Shown here piece by piece: positions 1-5,447 of a stretch of DNA of 5,447 nucleotides; position 1 is the first letter of the stretch; every line of letters begins with the position of its first letter. A program made the translations under genes and the position numbers. Source of the DNA: Lysobacteraceae bacterium (lineage in GTDB: Bacteria; Pseudomonadota; Gammaproteobacteria; Steroidobacterales; Steroidobacteraceae); NCBI GenBank assembly GCA_012516015.1, contig JAAYXG010000492.1, positions 1-5,447 on the forward strand, given 5' to 3'. The notes beneath the pieces were generated by a model that was not told the origin of the DNA, did no database searches, and saw only the letters and a list, made by a program, of their open reading frames with translations.

Positions 1-6
1 AGTGAA

Positions 7-58
7 AACTCCGTTTGCTCGAGACATGATCGCGTCAGTCGAGCAGTATTAACTCCGT
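7..58. repeat. 8-base direct repeats flanking a short inverted repeat
   Basis: AACTCCGT occurs at 7-14 and again at 51-58. The 36 bases between contain GCTCGA (17-22) and its inverse TCGAGC (39-44). The layout imitates a tiny insertion with a target duplication, or a pair of protein-binding half-sites. It lies downstream of the hemerythrin gene, with no gene visible on its left. Confidence 0.3.
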
Positions 59-95
59 GACGGGCGGTAAAGGTTCCACGCTCGCGAGCATCGCC

Positions 96-116
96 AGTGG
101 CACATCCCTGTGCACT
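96..116 (-). other. Small hairpin downstream of the hemerythrin gene
   Basis: AGTGGCAC (96-103) can pair with GTGCACT (110-116) with one bulged base and a six-base loop. It starts 27 bases beyond the hemerythrin stop. It lacks a U-run, so terminator activity is doubtful. A perfect 10-base palindrome GCTCGCGAGC lies just beyond it at 80-89. The rest of 1-142 holds no gene that I can support. Confidence 0.25.
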
Positions 117-142
117 AGGGCAGAGGAGGAATCCGGGCCGGC

Positions 143-769
143 TCAGTGCCGTGCAGCGCGCCCCGAGTTTCGTGCGGACTTGCTGCGACTGCCCGCGCGC
201 GCTTGGCGCGCCTTCGCCGAGGAGGCACGGGTCTTGGTTCGCGCGGTCGATTTCTTCCGCTGCGGTGCCGGCGGCTCTTCGGCCTCGATGCCCATCTCTT
301 CCATCAGGGCGTACTTGCGCTCCGCGAGTTGCGAACCCATTTCCTTCAGGTCGAGGTCGGTCTTCTTGAGCGCGCGGAAGAGCTCGTTCTCTTCTTCTTT
401 CACGTGGTGCTTGACGTATTCGCCGAGGACTTTCACGGTCGCCTCGAACAGCTCGTCGTCCGGCGTCATGCCTTCGACTTTCGCGATCAAGTCCTTTGCC
501 GACTCGTGCTCGACGGCGGCCTCGTGGACGAGATCCTCTTCATCTTCGCCCTCGAGCGCCTCTTTGGCGGCCGGATACAAGATCTCTTCCTCGATCTGCG
601 CGTGTACGCTGAGCATGTTGCAAATGCGCTCGGCGAGCTGAGACTGCTCCTGCTCGTCCGCGTCTTCGAACTCCTCGAACAGCGCTTCCACCGTGCGGTG
701 GTCCTGCTTCAGCAGCGCGATTGCATCGACGGGTGCATCGCTCGATCTCTGTGGCGTCGCTCGGGCCAT
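143..769 (-). CDS. Hemerythrin HHE-domain protein with a basic histone H1-like C-terminal tail
   Basis: A 208-residue cytoplasmic protein with no signal peptide or membrane segment. Residues 15-135 form one hemerythrin-like four-helix bundle. The candidate di-iron ligands are all present: H24 in LLKQDHRTVEALF, H56 and E60 in HAQIEEEILYP, H82 and H88 in the third helix, and H121/H122 with E125-E126 in YVKHHVKEEENELF. This family binds O2 or related small molecules at a non-heme di-iron centre; bacterial members act in oxygen, NO or redox stress, and the exact role here is inferred. Residues 170-208 are almost entirely Arg, Lys, Ser, Ala, Thr and Gly, like histone H1-type tails, making the protein longer than a lone HHE domain. 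The ATG is supported by AGGAG six bases upstream. It is the last gene of the minus-strand set, 227 bases after the debranching enzyme, and may have its own promoter. Family assignment is confident; function is not. Confidence 0.93.
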   Translation of the reverse strand: MARATPQRSSDAPVDAIALLKQDHRTVEALFEEFEDADEQEQSQLAERICNMLSVHAQIEEEILYPAAKEALEGEDEEDLVHEAAVEHESAKDLIAKVEGMTPDDELFEATVKVLGEYVKHHVKEEENELFRALKKTDLDLKEMGSQLAERKYALMEEMGIEAEEPPAPQRKKSTARTKTRASSAKARQARAGSRSKSARNSGRAARH

Positions 770-775
770 GGCTAG

Positions 776-780
776 CTCCT
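776..780 (-). promoter_or_regulatory. Ribosome binding site of the hemerythrin gene
   Basis: On the minus strand AGGAG (within AGAGGAG) lies six bases before the ATG at 769-767. It is a strong Shine-Dalgarno match and fixes the start. No convincing -35/-10 pair could be chosen in the 70 bases upstream, although the stretch just upstream (CATCATTAAAC) is locally AT-rich. Confidence 0.8.
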
Positions 781-876
781 CTGTTTAATGATGTGAGTGG
801 CGGGCTGCATCACAGAATGTGCAGGTTGTGCGCGGAGTTCCACGCCGCAAGGGCTTGGGGCCTGGGACGAGGGCAG

Positions 877-906
877 GAACGAGAATCAGAACAAGAGCAA
901 CGAGCA
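877..906. repeat. Degenerate 6-base tandem array
   Basis: Five consecutive hexamers read GAACGA, GAATCA, GAACAA, GAGCAA, CGAGCA, a purine-rich array with consensus near GAACRA. It lies inside the larger palindrome of 850-981. Read on the minus strand it would give a Leu/Val dipeptide pattern, but there is no supported gene there. Confidence 0.6.
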
Positions 907-927
907 CGCGCCTTCGCATGCACCAGT

Positions 928-939
928 GTTCGTACGAAC
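928..939. promoter_or_regulatory. Perfect 12-base palindrome upstream of the hemerythrin gene, possible operator
   Basis: GTTCGTACGAAC is a perfect dyad, about 160 bases upstream of the hemerythrin start. It is off the centre of the larger palindrome around it, so it is a separate symmetry. Its form suits a dimeric regulator, but no regulator gene is in the window and it may simply be part of the repeat. Operator function is a guess. Confidence 0.3.
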
Positions 940-996
940 GCGATCTCCGGCCTTGGCCCCGCACCCCATGCCCCAAGCCCTCACGCGCAACGGCGC

Positions 997-3018
997 TTAC
1001 GCCTCCCGCGTTTTGATCCACGCGCGCAACACTTCGGCAACGCTCCATGCCTGCGCGATGCAGCCGCCGGGGGCGTAGGGGTCTTCCGCATCGAAGATCT
1101 CGCTGATGCTGCCGATGCCGGCTTCGCTCAGATGATCCGGAAATGCGTGCAACAACCGACGCGCCGCGGCGCGGTCGGGATCGACCTTCAATACGGCATC
1201 GATGTAGTGCCCGATCAGCCAAGGCCACACCGTACCTTGATGATAGGCGGCGTCCCGCGCACGAAGATCGCCTCGGTAGTGCGGCTTGTAGTCGGGATGA
1301 TCGGCGCTCAGCGTTCGCAGTCCGACGTGCGTCAAGAGGCGTGTGCGCACGGTGTCGAGCACGGCAGGCCACCGGTGCTCATCCAGTATCGGATGGTCTA
1401 GCGAAATCGAGAACACCTGATTGGGCCGGATTGCGGGATCATCGCCGTCGGGCCCGTCGAGCACGTCGAAGAGACATTGCGACTCGGCGTTCCAGTAACG
1501 CTCGTTGAAGGACCGACGAGCGCGCTCGGCGGCGACTTCGTAGTCCTCGTGCGGGTGCTCGAGCTTCGTCGCCCATCGGGACATCAGCTTCAATGCGTTG
1601 TACCAAAGCGCCTGAATTTCGACCGGCTTGCCGCGCCGCGGCGTCACGACCCAGTCGCCGACCTTCGCGTCCATCCACGTCAGCTGATAGCCCTCGGCGG
1701 CCGCGGAGACGAGCCCGTCCTTGGGATCCAGCCCGATGTTGAAATGTGTGCCCTCGGAGTAGTGCTGGATGATCGACTCCAGCACCGGAAAGAGCTGGCG
1801 GATGATCATTCGATCGCGCGACGCCTCGATGTAGCGGGCTATTGCGTGGAAATACCACAGCGTCGCATCGACGGTGTGATAGAGCGCTTGCCGCTCGCCT
1901 TCCGGAAAGAGGTTCGGCAGCAGCCCGTCCTTCACGTAGTGCGAAAACGTGCGCAAGATCGCGCCGGCTTCTCGATATCGTCCCGTCGAGAGCGTGAGAC
2001 CCTCGAGGCTGATCATCGTGTCGCGGCCCCAATCGCCGAACCAGTGATAGCCGGCGTAAATCGTTCTGAGCACGCTGCCCCCCGCCTGATGGATGACGCC
2101 TTCCTCCAAGCGGCTGCCGGGCATCACGATGAATTGATCCGCCGCCATCGTGAGCTGCTCTGCAAAATCATCTCCGGCGCTCGCGGTCGCGAGCTCGAGC
2201 AGCGTGTCCGTGCGCCGGCGCTCGGCGTCGAACACCTGCTCTACGTCGAACTCGATCCGGTCCCATGCGTGCGTCGTCGCGACGAAGCCGGCGCGCGGCT
2301 TGCGTTCATCGAGCGCGGCCGTGAAATAGCCGGGACTGTGCGCGCTCTCGAACGGAGGATCGCCGCGATCGCGTTCGATGCGGTAGAAGAACTCGATCTC
2401 GTCGCGGTCTTGCGTCACGAACGTGCTGAAGCCCGAACGCATGTCGACGCGCAGCACGAGATCGGAATGCGCATGACGTATTTCATGCCGGCCTCGGCTC
2501 ACCATGACCGTGAAATCGCTCGGTGCGGAGAGCGGCGACTCATCGAGCCTGCGAAACGACAAGTAGGGTCGTACGTGCAGCTCCAACTTGACCCCGGAGA
2601 GCATCTCGTAGCGCACGCATACGGTGTTGTGATAGTGCGGCATCACGATGGATTTCTCGAGCACGCATCCTTCGTACTCGAACCGCCAGACCGCGATGCG
2701 ATCGTCCATCCGAAACTCCGTCAAGTAGCGATGCGATTCGCCTATCACCCGTTCGTTCGCGAACTCGGCTCCGCCGAGATGCAACCGATGCTCGCCGATG
2801 ACGAGCACCTCGTCGAGCCTCGAGATCATGATGTGCCGGCCTTTGGGTGCGCTCAGGTTCGGGACGAACAACCCGTGGTACTTGCGCGCCGGGATGCCCG
2901 ATAAAGTACCGGATGCATATCCGCCCAGGCCGTTCGTGATGAGCCATTCTTTGCGCCTGAGATCCGCCGGATCGCTGTTGCGATCCCACGGCAGCACGAT
3001 CTGCCTGCCTTTGATCAC
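997..3018 (-). CDS. Amylo-alpha-1,6-glucosidase (GH133-type glycogen debranching enzyme)
   Basis: A 673-residue cytoplasmic enzyme expected to hydrolyse alpha-1,6 branch points in glycogen or limit dextrins. The N-terminal beta-sandwich domain (about 10-250) begins with the family signature EWLITNGLGGYASGT near residue 25. The C-terminal (alpha/alpha)6 catalytic domain (about 280-670) carries GYHWFGDWGRDT (323-334), HTVDATLWYF (381-390), LTWMDAK (446-452), PVEIQALWYNA (464-474), HQGTVWPWL (593-601) and SISEIFD (637-643), all typical of the bacterial amylo-alpha-1,6-glucosidase family, which is unrelated to the GH13 debranchers GlgX/TreX. Length is normal and the reading frame intact. The start is the GTG at 3018-3016, because AGGAGG lies five bases before it; a GTG six bases further upstream overlaps that site. 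The gene follows treZ by 134 bases on the same strand, suggesting an operon for turning glycogen into trehalose. The precise substrate is inferred. Confidence 0.95.
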   Translation of the reverse strand: MIKGRQIVLPWDRNSDPADLRRKEWLITNGLGGYASGTLSGIPARKYHGLFVPNLSAPKGRHIMISRLDEVLVIGEHRLHLGGAEFANERVIGESHRYLTEFRMDDRIAVWRFEYEGCVLEKSIVMPHYHNTVCVRYEMLSGVKLELHVRPYLSFRRLDESPLSAPSDFTVMVSRGRHEIRHAHSDLVLRVDMRSGFSTFVTQDRDEIEFFYRIERDRGDPPFESAHSPGYFTAALDERKPRAGFVATTHAWDRIEFDVEQVFDAERRRTDTLLELATASAGDDFAEQLTMAADQFIVMPGSRLEEGVIHQAGGSVLRTIYAGYHWFGDWGRDTMISLEGLTLSTGRYREAGAILRTFSHYVKDGLLPNLFPEGERQALYHTVDATLWYFHAIARYIEASRDRMIIRQLFPVLESIIQHYSEGTHFNIGLDPKDGLVSAAAEGYQLTWMDAKVGDWVVTPRRGKPVEIQALWYNALKLMSRWATKLEHPHEDYEVAAERARRSFNERYWNAESQCLFDVLDGPDGDDPAIRPNQVFSISLDHPILDEHRWPAVLDTVRTRLLTHVGLRTLSADHPDYKPHYRGDLRARDAAYHQGTVWPWLIGHYIDAVLKVDPDRAAARRLLHAFPDHLSEAGIGSISEIFDAEDPYAPGGCIAQAWSVAEVLRAWIKTREA

Positions 3019-3022
3019 GCGC

Positions 3023-3029
3023 ACCTCCT
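3023..3029 (-). promoter_or_regulatory. Ribosome binding site that sets the debranching enzyme start
   Basis: AGGAGGT on the minus strand is a full Shine-Dalgarno match. It sits five bases before the GTG at 3018-3016. The alternative GTG at 3024-3022 overlaps it and cannot use it. The start two codons downstream is therefore preferred over the longest open frame. Confidence 0.8.
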
Positions 3030-3066
3030 AATCGATCGACGGCCAAGAGGACCGGAGCGGGGGAGC

Positions 3067-3149
3067 ACCACAAAGAACACAAGGACACCAAGCGGCCAGA
3101 GAAGAACATGACCCCCTTCTCTCCATGTGCCCTTTGCGTTCTTTGTGGT
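3067..3149. repeat. 83-base palindromic repeat between treZ and the debranching enzyme, possible mRNA hairpin
   Basis: The outer arms ACCACAAAGAAC (3067-3078) and GTTCTTTGTGGT (3138-3149) pair perfectly over 12 bases. Pairing continues imperfectly for about 10 more, and an inner stem AGAGAAG (3098-3104) pairs with CTTCTCT (3116-3122) around an 11-base loop. Both arms are made of degenerate 9-base units (CACAAAGAA, CACAAGGAC on the left; CACAAAGAA, CGCAAAGGG, CACATGGAG on the inverted right). The hairpin begins three bases after the treZ stop codon, so in the mRNA it would shield the treZ 3' end. No U-run follows, so it is not a standard intrinsic terminator. From memory, ACCACAAAGAACAC-like strings recur in gaps of many environmental bacterial genomes; this was not searched. 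Confidence 0.75.
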
Positions 3150-3152
3150 CAC

Positions 3153-5042
3153 TCATGTCTTCTTCTCCGATGCCGTCATTGCGGCTTGCAATAGAACGCC
3201 GCACTGCGCAGGCAGGCACCAACGGCCGCGTCCGCCGGTTTGCGCCGGCATGATGATGCCGTGGCCGCCGTAGCGCACATCTTCGCTGCACCAGAGGAGC
3301 GACCAGTCTTTGCCGCCGGGCGGCGCGATCATGGGCTCGGCGATCGAGTCGAAGTCCACCTGTCGGTCCAAGTTCACGACGAGCAGGCGATCGCTGTCGT
3401 CGCTCGTAAGCCACCGCAAGACGAACGCTCGCTCCGTGAGCGTTGCACCGTCGAGGCGATAACGCCGCTCGTTCGACAACACACGGTCCTCGCGCCGCAG
3501 ACGAAGCAAATCTCGATGAAGCCTCAATGCGGGTGCGTGGCGCTCGACCTCGGACCAATCGAGCTTGCACGAGGAGAACGTGTCTTCGGACGCAGGGGGC
3601 GGCACGAGCGCTTGCGCCGCGCTGTCCGCATACGCGCAGAATTGCCGGAGGAACTCTCTTCGTCCTTCATGCACGAGCGCCTGCAGATCCTCTCCGTGAT
3701 CTGCGAAGAACGTGAACGGAGTGGATGCTGAGAACTCTTGACCCATGAACAAAAGAGGCGTCTGCGGACCCAGCAGGAGCAAGCCTGTCATCGCGCGCAG
3801 CAGTTGCGGCGTGCAGCGCTTCGCGATTCGCTCGCCGATGAAATGGTTCGCGACTTGATCGTGGTTGTCCAGGAACACGATGCAGCTTGCGGCCGGCGCC
3901 TCCTTGAGCGCCGAGCCGCGCGCCTTGTCCTGCCAGCTATAGCGCTGTCCTTGGTAGAGGAAGCCGTGCTTCGCACACGAGATGAATTCCTGGGCACGAC
4001 CCGTGTAGTCGCGCAGGTAGCCGTCGCGAGTGCCGCGCAACGCGACGTTGGCAGCGTGATGGAAATCGTCGTTCCACATCGCATCGATGCCGAATCCTCC
4101 GCGCTCCGGCGGCAGTAGATGCTCGCTGCACTGGGGCTCGTTCTCCGCCGTGATGACGATGCTTCTGGTTGGAGCGGCGGCGCGCGTTTGCTCGACGAGC
4201 TCGGCGAGCACGTGCCGCTCGCTCGAGTCGAAGATCGATTGGGTCGCGTCGAGCCGCAAGCCGTCGAGATGGAACTCGCGAATCCAATAGCATGCATTGC
4301 CGATCACGAAATCGCGCGTGCCCTGCGCAAGCTCATCGTCGAAGTTGAGTGCGTCTCCCCACTCGGTCTTATGCCGCTTGCTGAAGTAGTGCGGACTGAA
4401 GCTCGGTAGATAGTTGCCGTCGGGGCCGAGATGGTTGTAGACGACATCCAGGATCACTGCGAGGCCGAGCGCGTGAGCGCGATCGACGAAGCGTTTGAAC
4501 GCGTCGTAGTCTCCGTAAACGTGATACGGCGCGAAGATCTGCACGCCGTCGTAGCCCCAGTTCCATCGTCCGGGGCATTGCGCGACGGGCATGATCTCGA
4601 GCATCGTGACGCCGAGATCGCGAAGGTACTCGAGCCGTTCGCTCGCTGCGTCGAACGTTCCGGGCGGCGTGAATGTGCCGATGTGCAGCTCGTAGATCAC
4701 TTGGCCAGTGAGCTTCGCGCCTGTCCAATCCGCGTCGCTCCATCGGAAGCGCTCGCCATCGACGACCATCGAAGACCCATGTACTCCTTTGGGCTGGAAG
4801 CGCGAGCAGGGATCCGGCCACGGTCCCTCGTCGTCGACGAGATACTTGTATAGCGTTCCCGGGGGCGCTTCGGTGCTTACGGTTGCGAAGTAGCCGTCAG
4901 CCTGGCGCTGGAGACGGAGCGCGCGAGTCGCGCCTTCGATCACGACGTCGACCGTTTGCGCCTCCGGTGCCCAGACGCGAAACCGAGTTTCGCCGTGCGC
5001 GTAGCACGCACCGAGCACCTGCGTAAGGATGTCCGTCGCCAT
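3153..5042 (-). CDS. treZ: Malto-oligosyltrehalose trehalohydrolase (TreZ, GH13)
   Basis: A 629-residue cytoplasmic enzyme that cleaves the alpha-1,4 bond next to the trehalose end of malto-oligosyltrehalose, releasing trehalose (EC 3.2.1.141). The N-terminal beta-sandwich of CBM48/E-set type spans about 11-100 (RFRVWAPEA at 20-28). A (beta/alpha)8 barrel follows at about 110-470 with the four GH13 regions: DVVYNH (199-204), GLRLDA (261-266, nucleophile D265), ITAENEPQ (297-304, acid/base E300) and FLDNHDQVAN (390-399, D395). MLEIMPVAQCPGRWNWGYDG (148-167) and the NHDQ motif are typical of TreZ as opposed to branching enzyme or isoamylase. A C-terminal beta domain fills about 480-620. Length is normal and the frame intact. 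The ATG is preceded directly by TGA and only a weak GAG-type ribosome binding site, so translation may be modest. It sits upstream of a debranching enzyme; its usual partner TreY is not in this window. Confidence 0.96.
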   Translation of the reverse strand: MATDILTQVLGACYAHGETRFRVWAPEAQTVDVVIEGATRALRLQRQADGYFATVSTEAPPGTLYKYLVDDEGPWPDPCSRFQPKGVHGSSMVVDGERFRWSDADWTGAKLTGQVIYELHIGTFTPPGTFDAASERLEYLRDLGVTMLEIMPVAQCPGRWNWGYDGVQIFAPYHVYGDYDAFKRFVDRAHALGLAVILDVVYNHLGPDGNYLPSFSPHYFSKRHKTEWGDALNFDDELAQGTRDFVIGNACYWIREFHLDGLRLDATQSIFDSSERHVLAELVEQTRAAAPTRSIVITAENEPQCSEHLLPPERGGFGIDAMWNDDFHHAANVALRGTRDGYLRDYTGRAQEFISCAKHGFLYQGQRYSWQDKARGSALKEAPAASCIVFLDNHDQVANHFIGERIAKRCTPQLLRAMTGLLLLGPQTPLLFMGQEFSASTPFTFFADHGEDLQALVHEGRREFLRQFCAYADSAAQALVPPPASEDTFSSCKLDWSEVERHAPALRLHRDLLRLRREDRVLSNERRYRLDGATLTERAFVLRWLTSDDSDRLLVVNLDRQVDFDSIAEPMIAPPGGKDWSLLWCSEDVRYGGHGIIMPAQTGGRGRWCLPAQCGVLLQAAMTASEKKT

Positions 5043-5085
5043 TCACTCGGGAAGCGGCGGACGCGGGAGAAAGTTCCGCGCAACG

Positions 5086-5155
5086 CTCGTGATTGGTGAT
5101 CCGTGATTCGCGGGCCGTGAGCGCAGAGTGCTTGCTACGAATCACGAGTCACGAG
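5086..5155. repeat. 70-base palindrome with period-7 arms between the unknown gene and treZ
   Basis: The left side is a run of 7-base units CTCGTGA, TTGGTGA, TCCGTGA (5086-5106) leading into TTCG. The right side holds two identical tandem units TCACGAG (5142-5148 and 5149-5155). The core arms CGTGATTCG (5102-5110) and CGAATCACG (5138-5146) pair perfectly over 9 bases around a 27-base loop, and CTCGTGA (5086-5092) can pair with TCACGAG (5149-5155). The right arm overlaps the end of the upstream gene and supplies its stop codon. From memory, CGTGATTCG/CGAATCACG strings resemble intergenic repeats known from xanthomonad-type genomes, not checked here. Confidence 0.75.
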
Positions 5156-5447
5156 TCAGGCAGCTCGGCGAGACGCTCCAGCAAGCGCGGGTCGCCTGCG
5201 ACGTGCACGCGCTCGGCGGGACCGAGCCAGCTCAAGGCTTCTTGCAGCGACTTGGCGTCGAACACTTTCTGTTCGGCCGTGAGCCGGTGCGGATCGGGGT
5301 GACCGCGCGCTTCCGCCGGGCGCGGCAAGTTGCCCGAGAGATGCGCGAGCATGGCTTGACGATTGCGAGCGATGAAGCGCAGGGCCTCTTTAGGAATGGC
5401 AGGCGTGAGCTTCACGAGCTCGTCGCGCCGCTGCATGAGCTCGGGAA
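5149..5447 (-). CDS. Unrecognised protein, C-terminal part (runs to the window edge)
   Basis: The frame is open to the right edge and ends in TGA at 5151-5149. The visible part is about 98 residues: an ATG at 5436-5434 is preceded by in-frame Pro-Glu-Leu codons with no good ribosome binding site in the 11 bases available, so this is more likely the end of a longer protein than a complete 95-residue one. The sequence is soluble, probably mostly helical, with a basic helix containing ALRFIARNRQAMLAHL, a polar Pro/His-rich linker (about residues 38-52 from that Met), and a last segment ALSWLGPAERVHVAGDP. It is not the C-terminus of TreY, MalQ or GlgB as I know them. It precedes treZ by 106 bases on the same strand and may share its transcript. 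No function is proposed. Confidence 0.6.
   Translation of the reverse strand, partial: PELMQRRDELVKLTPAIPKEALRFIARNRQAMLAHLSGNLPRPAEARGHPDPHRLTAEQKVFDAKSLQEALSWLGPAERVHVAGDPRLLERLAELPDS

Larger units (their letters stand above)
850..981. repeat. Long imperfect palindrome with period-6 arms between debranching enzyme and hemerythrin genes
   Basis: The arms 850-866 and 965-981 are inverted copies. The outer 12 bases (AGGGCTTGGGGC, 850-861 against 970-981) match perfectly, then one mismatch and four more matches. From 850 to about 906 the left side runs as degenerate hexamers (for example GAACGA, GAATCA, GAACAA, GAGCAA at 877-900). The inverted right side starts with the same hexamers but becomes more degenerate inward. 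The element fills most of the gap and starts 16 bases beyond the TAA of the debranching enzyme. It encodes no credible protein. It resembles dispersed intergenic palindromes of the REP/BIME kind, but copy number cannot be judged from one window. Confidence 0.7.

Noticed and set aside
146..775. A 209-codon plus-strand frame opposite the hemerythrin gene
   Set aside because: It is a shadow of the real gene. The minus-strand product has all the HHE ligand residues and a strong ribosome binding site.
785..1372. A 195-codon minus-strand frame covering the gap and the 3' end of the debranching enzyme
   Set aside because: It overlaps the debranching enzyme in another frame, and its Leu/Val-repeat part is only the translation of the hexamer array. 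No ribosome binding site was found.
1477..2904. A 475-codon open frame on the plus strand, antisense to the debranching enzyme
   Set aside because: It mirrors a well-supported conserved gene in GC-rich DNA, where long antisense frames are common. The translation is Arg/Glu/Val-rich with no recognisable domain.
3067..3149. An intrinsic terminator after treZ
   Set aside because: The stem is long, imperfect and lacks a following U-run, and the next gene on the same strand is a pathway partner. It is recorded as a repeat/hairpin instead.
2540..3570. Minus-strand frames that read through the 3067-3149 palindrome (the 2540-3109 frame beginning MFFSGRLVSLCSLW and the 3028-3570 frame)
   Set aside because: They overlap treZ or the debranching enzyme out of frame, and the odd hydrophobic sequence comes from the repeat arms.
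850..5155. A CRISPR-like array
   Set aside because: The repeats are short, degenerate and contiguous, with no regular spacers, and they sit as inverted pairs.
4897..5302. Short frames on both strands across the period-7 palindrome, giving peptides such as ESRITNHE or VIRDSR
   Set aside because: These are translations of the 7-base repeat units and overlap treZ or the unrecognised gene.
5040..5447. The same 8-mer TTCCCGAG just before the treZ ATG and just before the ATG at 5436
   Set aside because: Eight bases shared at two places, one cut by the window edge, is within chance, and the string is not a good ribosome binding site.

Overview
The window is GC-rich bacterial DNA, and every gene I can support lies on the minus strand. 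The genes follow ordinary bacterial layout, with Shine-Dalgarno sites, a GTG start and short gaps. The combination of a TreZ-type trehalose enzyme, a GH133 debranching enzyme, a hemerythrin HHE protein and degenerate palindromic repeats in the gaps fits a proteobacterium, possibly in Gammaproteobacteria. There is no ribosomal or other marker gene, so this placement is a weak inference.

Read in the direction of transcription (right to left), the window starts with the 3' end of a gene I do not recognise (5149 to the right edge). A 106-base gap follows, then treZ, malto-oligosyltrehalose trehalohydrolase (5042 to 3153). After a 134-base gap comes an amylo-alpha-1,6-glucosidase type glycogen debranching enzyme (3018 to 997). 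After a 227-base gap comes a hemerythrin HHE-domain protein with a long basic tail (769 to 143). The last 142 bases carry no gene that I can see.

The two large enzymes make biochemical sense together. The debranching enzyme trims alpha-1,6 branch points and yields linear malto-oligosaccharides. TreY, not seen here, would convert the reducing end to a trehalosyl unit, and TreZ would release free trehalose. This is the glycogen-to-trehalose route linked to osmotic, desiccation and carbon-storage responses. The hemerythrin gene has its own strong ribosome binding site and a larger gap in front, so it may be a separate unit in a stress-related neighbourhood.

The most unusual content lies between the genes. 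All three gaps hold a different long imperfect palindrome with arms of 7 to 17 bases, and in each case the arms are built from degenerate short tandem units: about 6 bases at 850-981, 9 bases at 3067-3149 and 7 bases at 5086-5155. One of them supplies the stop codon of the upstream gene. The elements share an architecture but not a sequence. They could be separate families of dispersed intergenic repeats, mRNA-stabilising or attenuating hairpins, or both.
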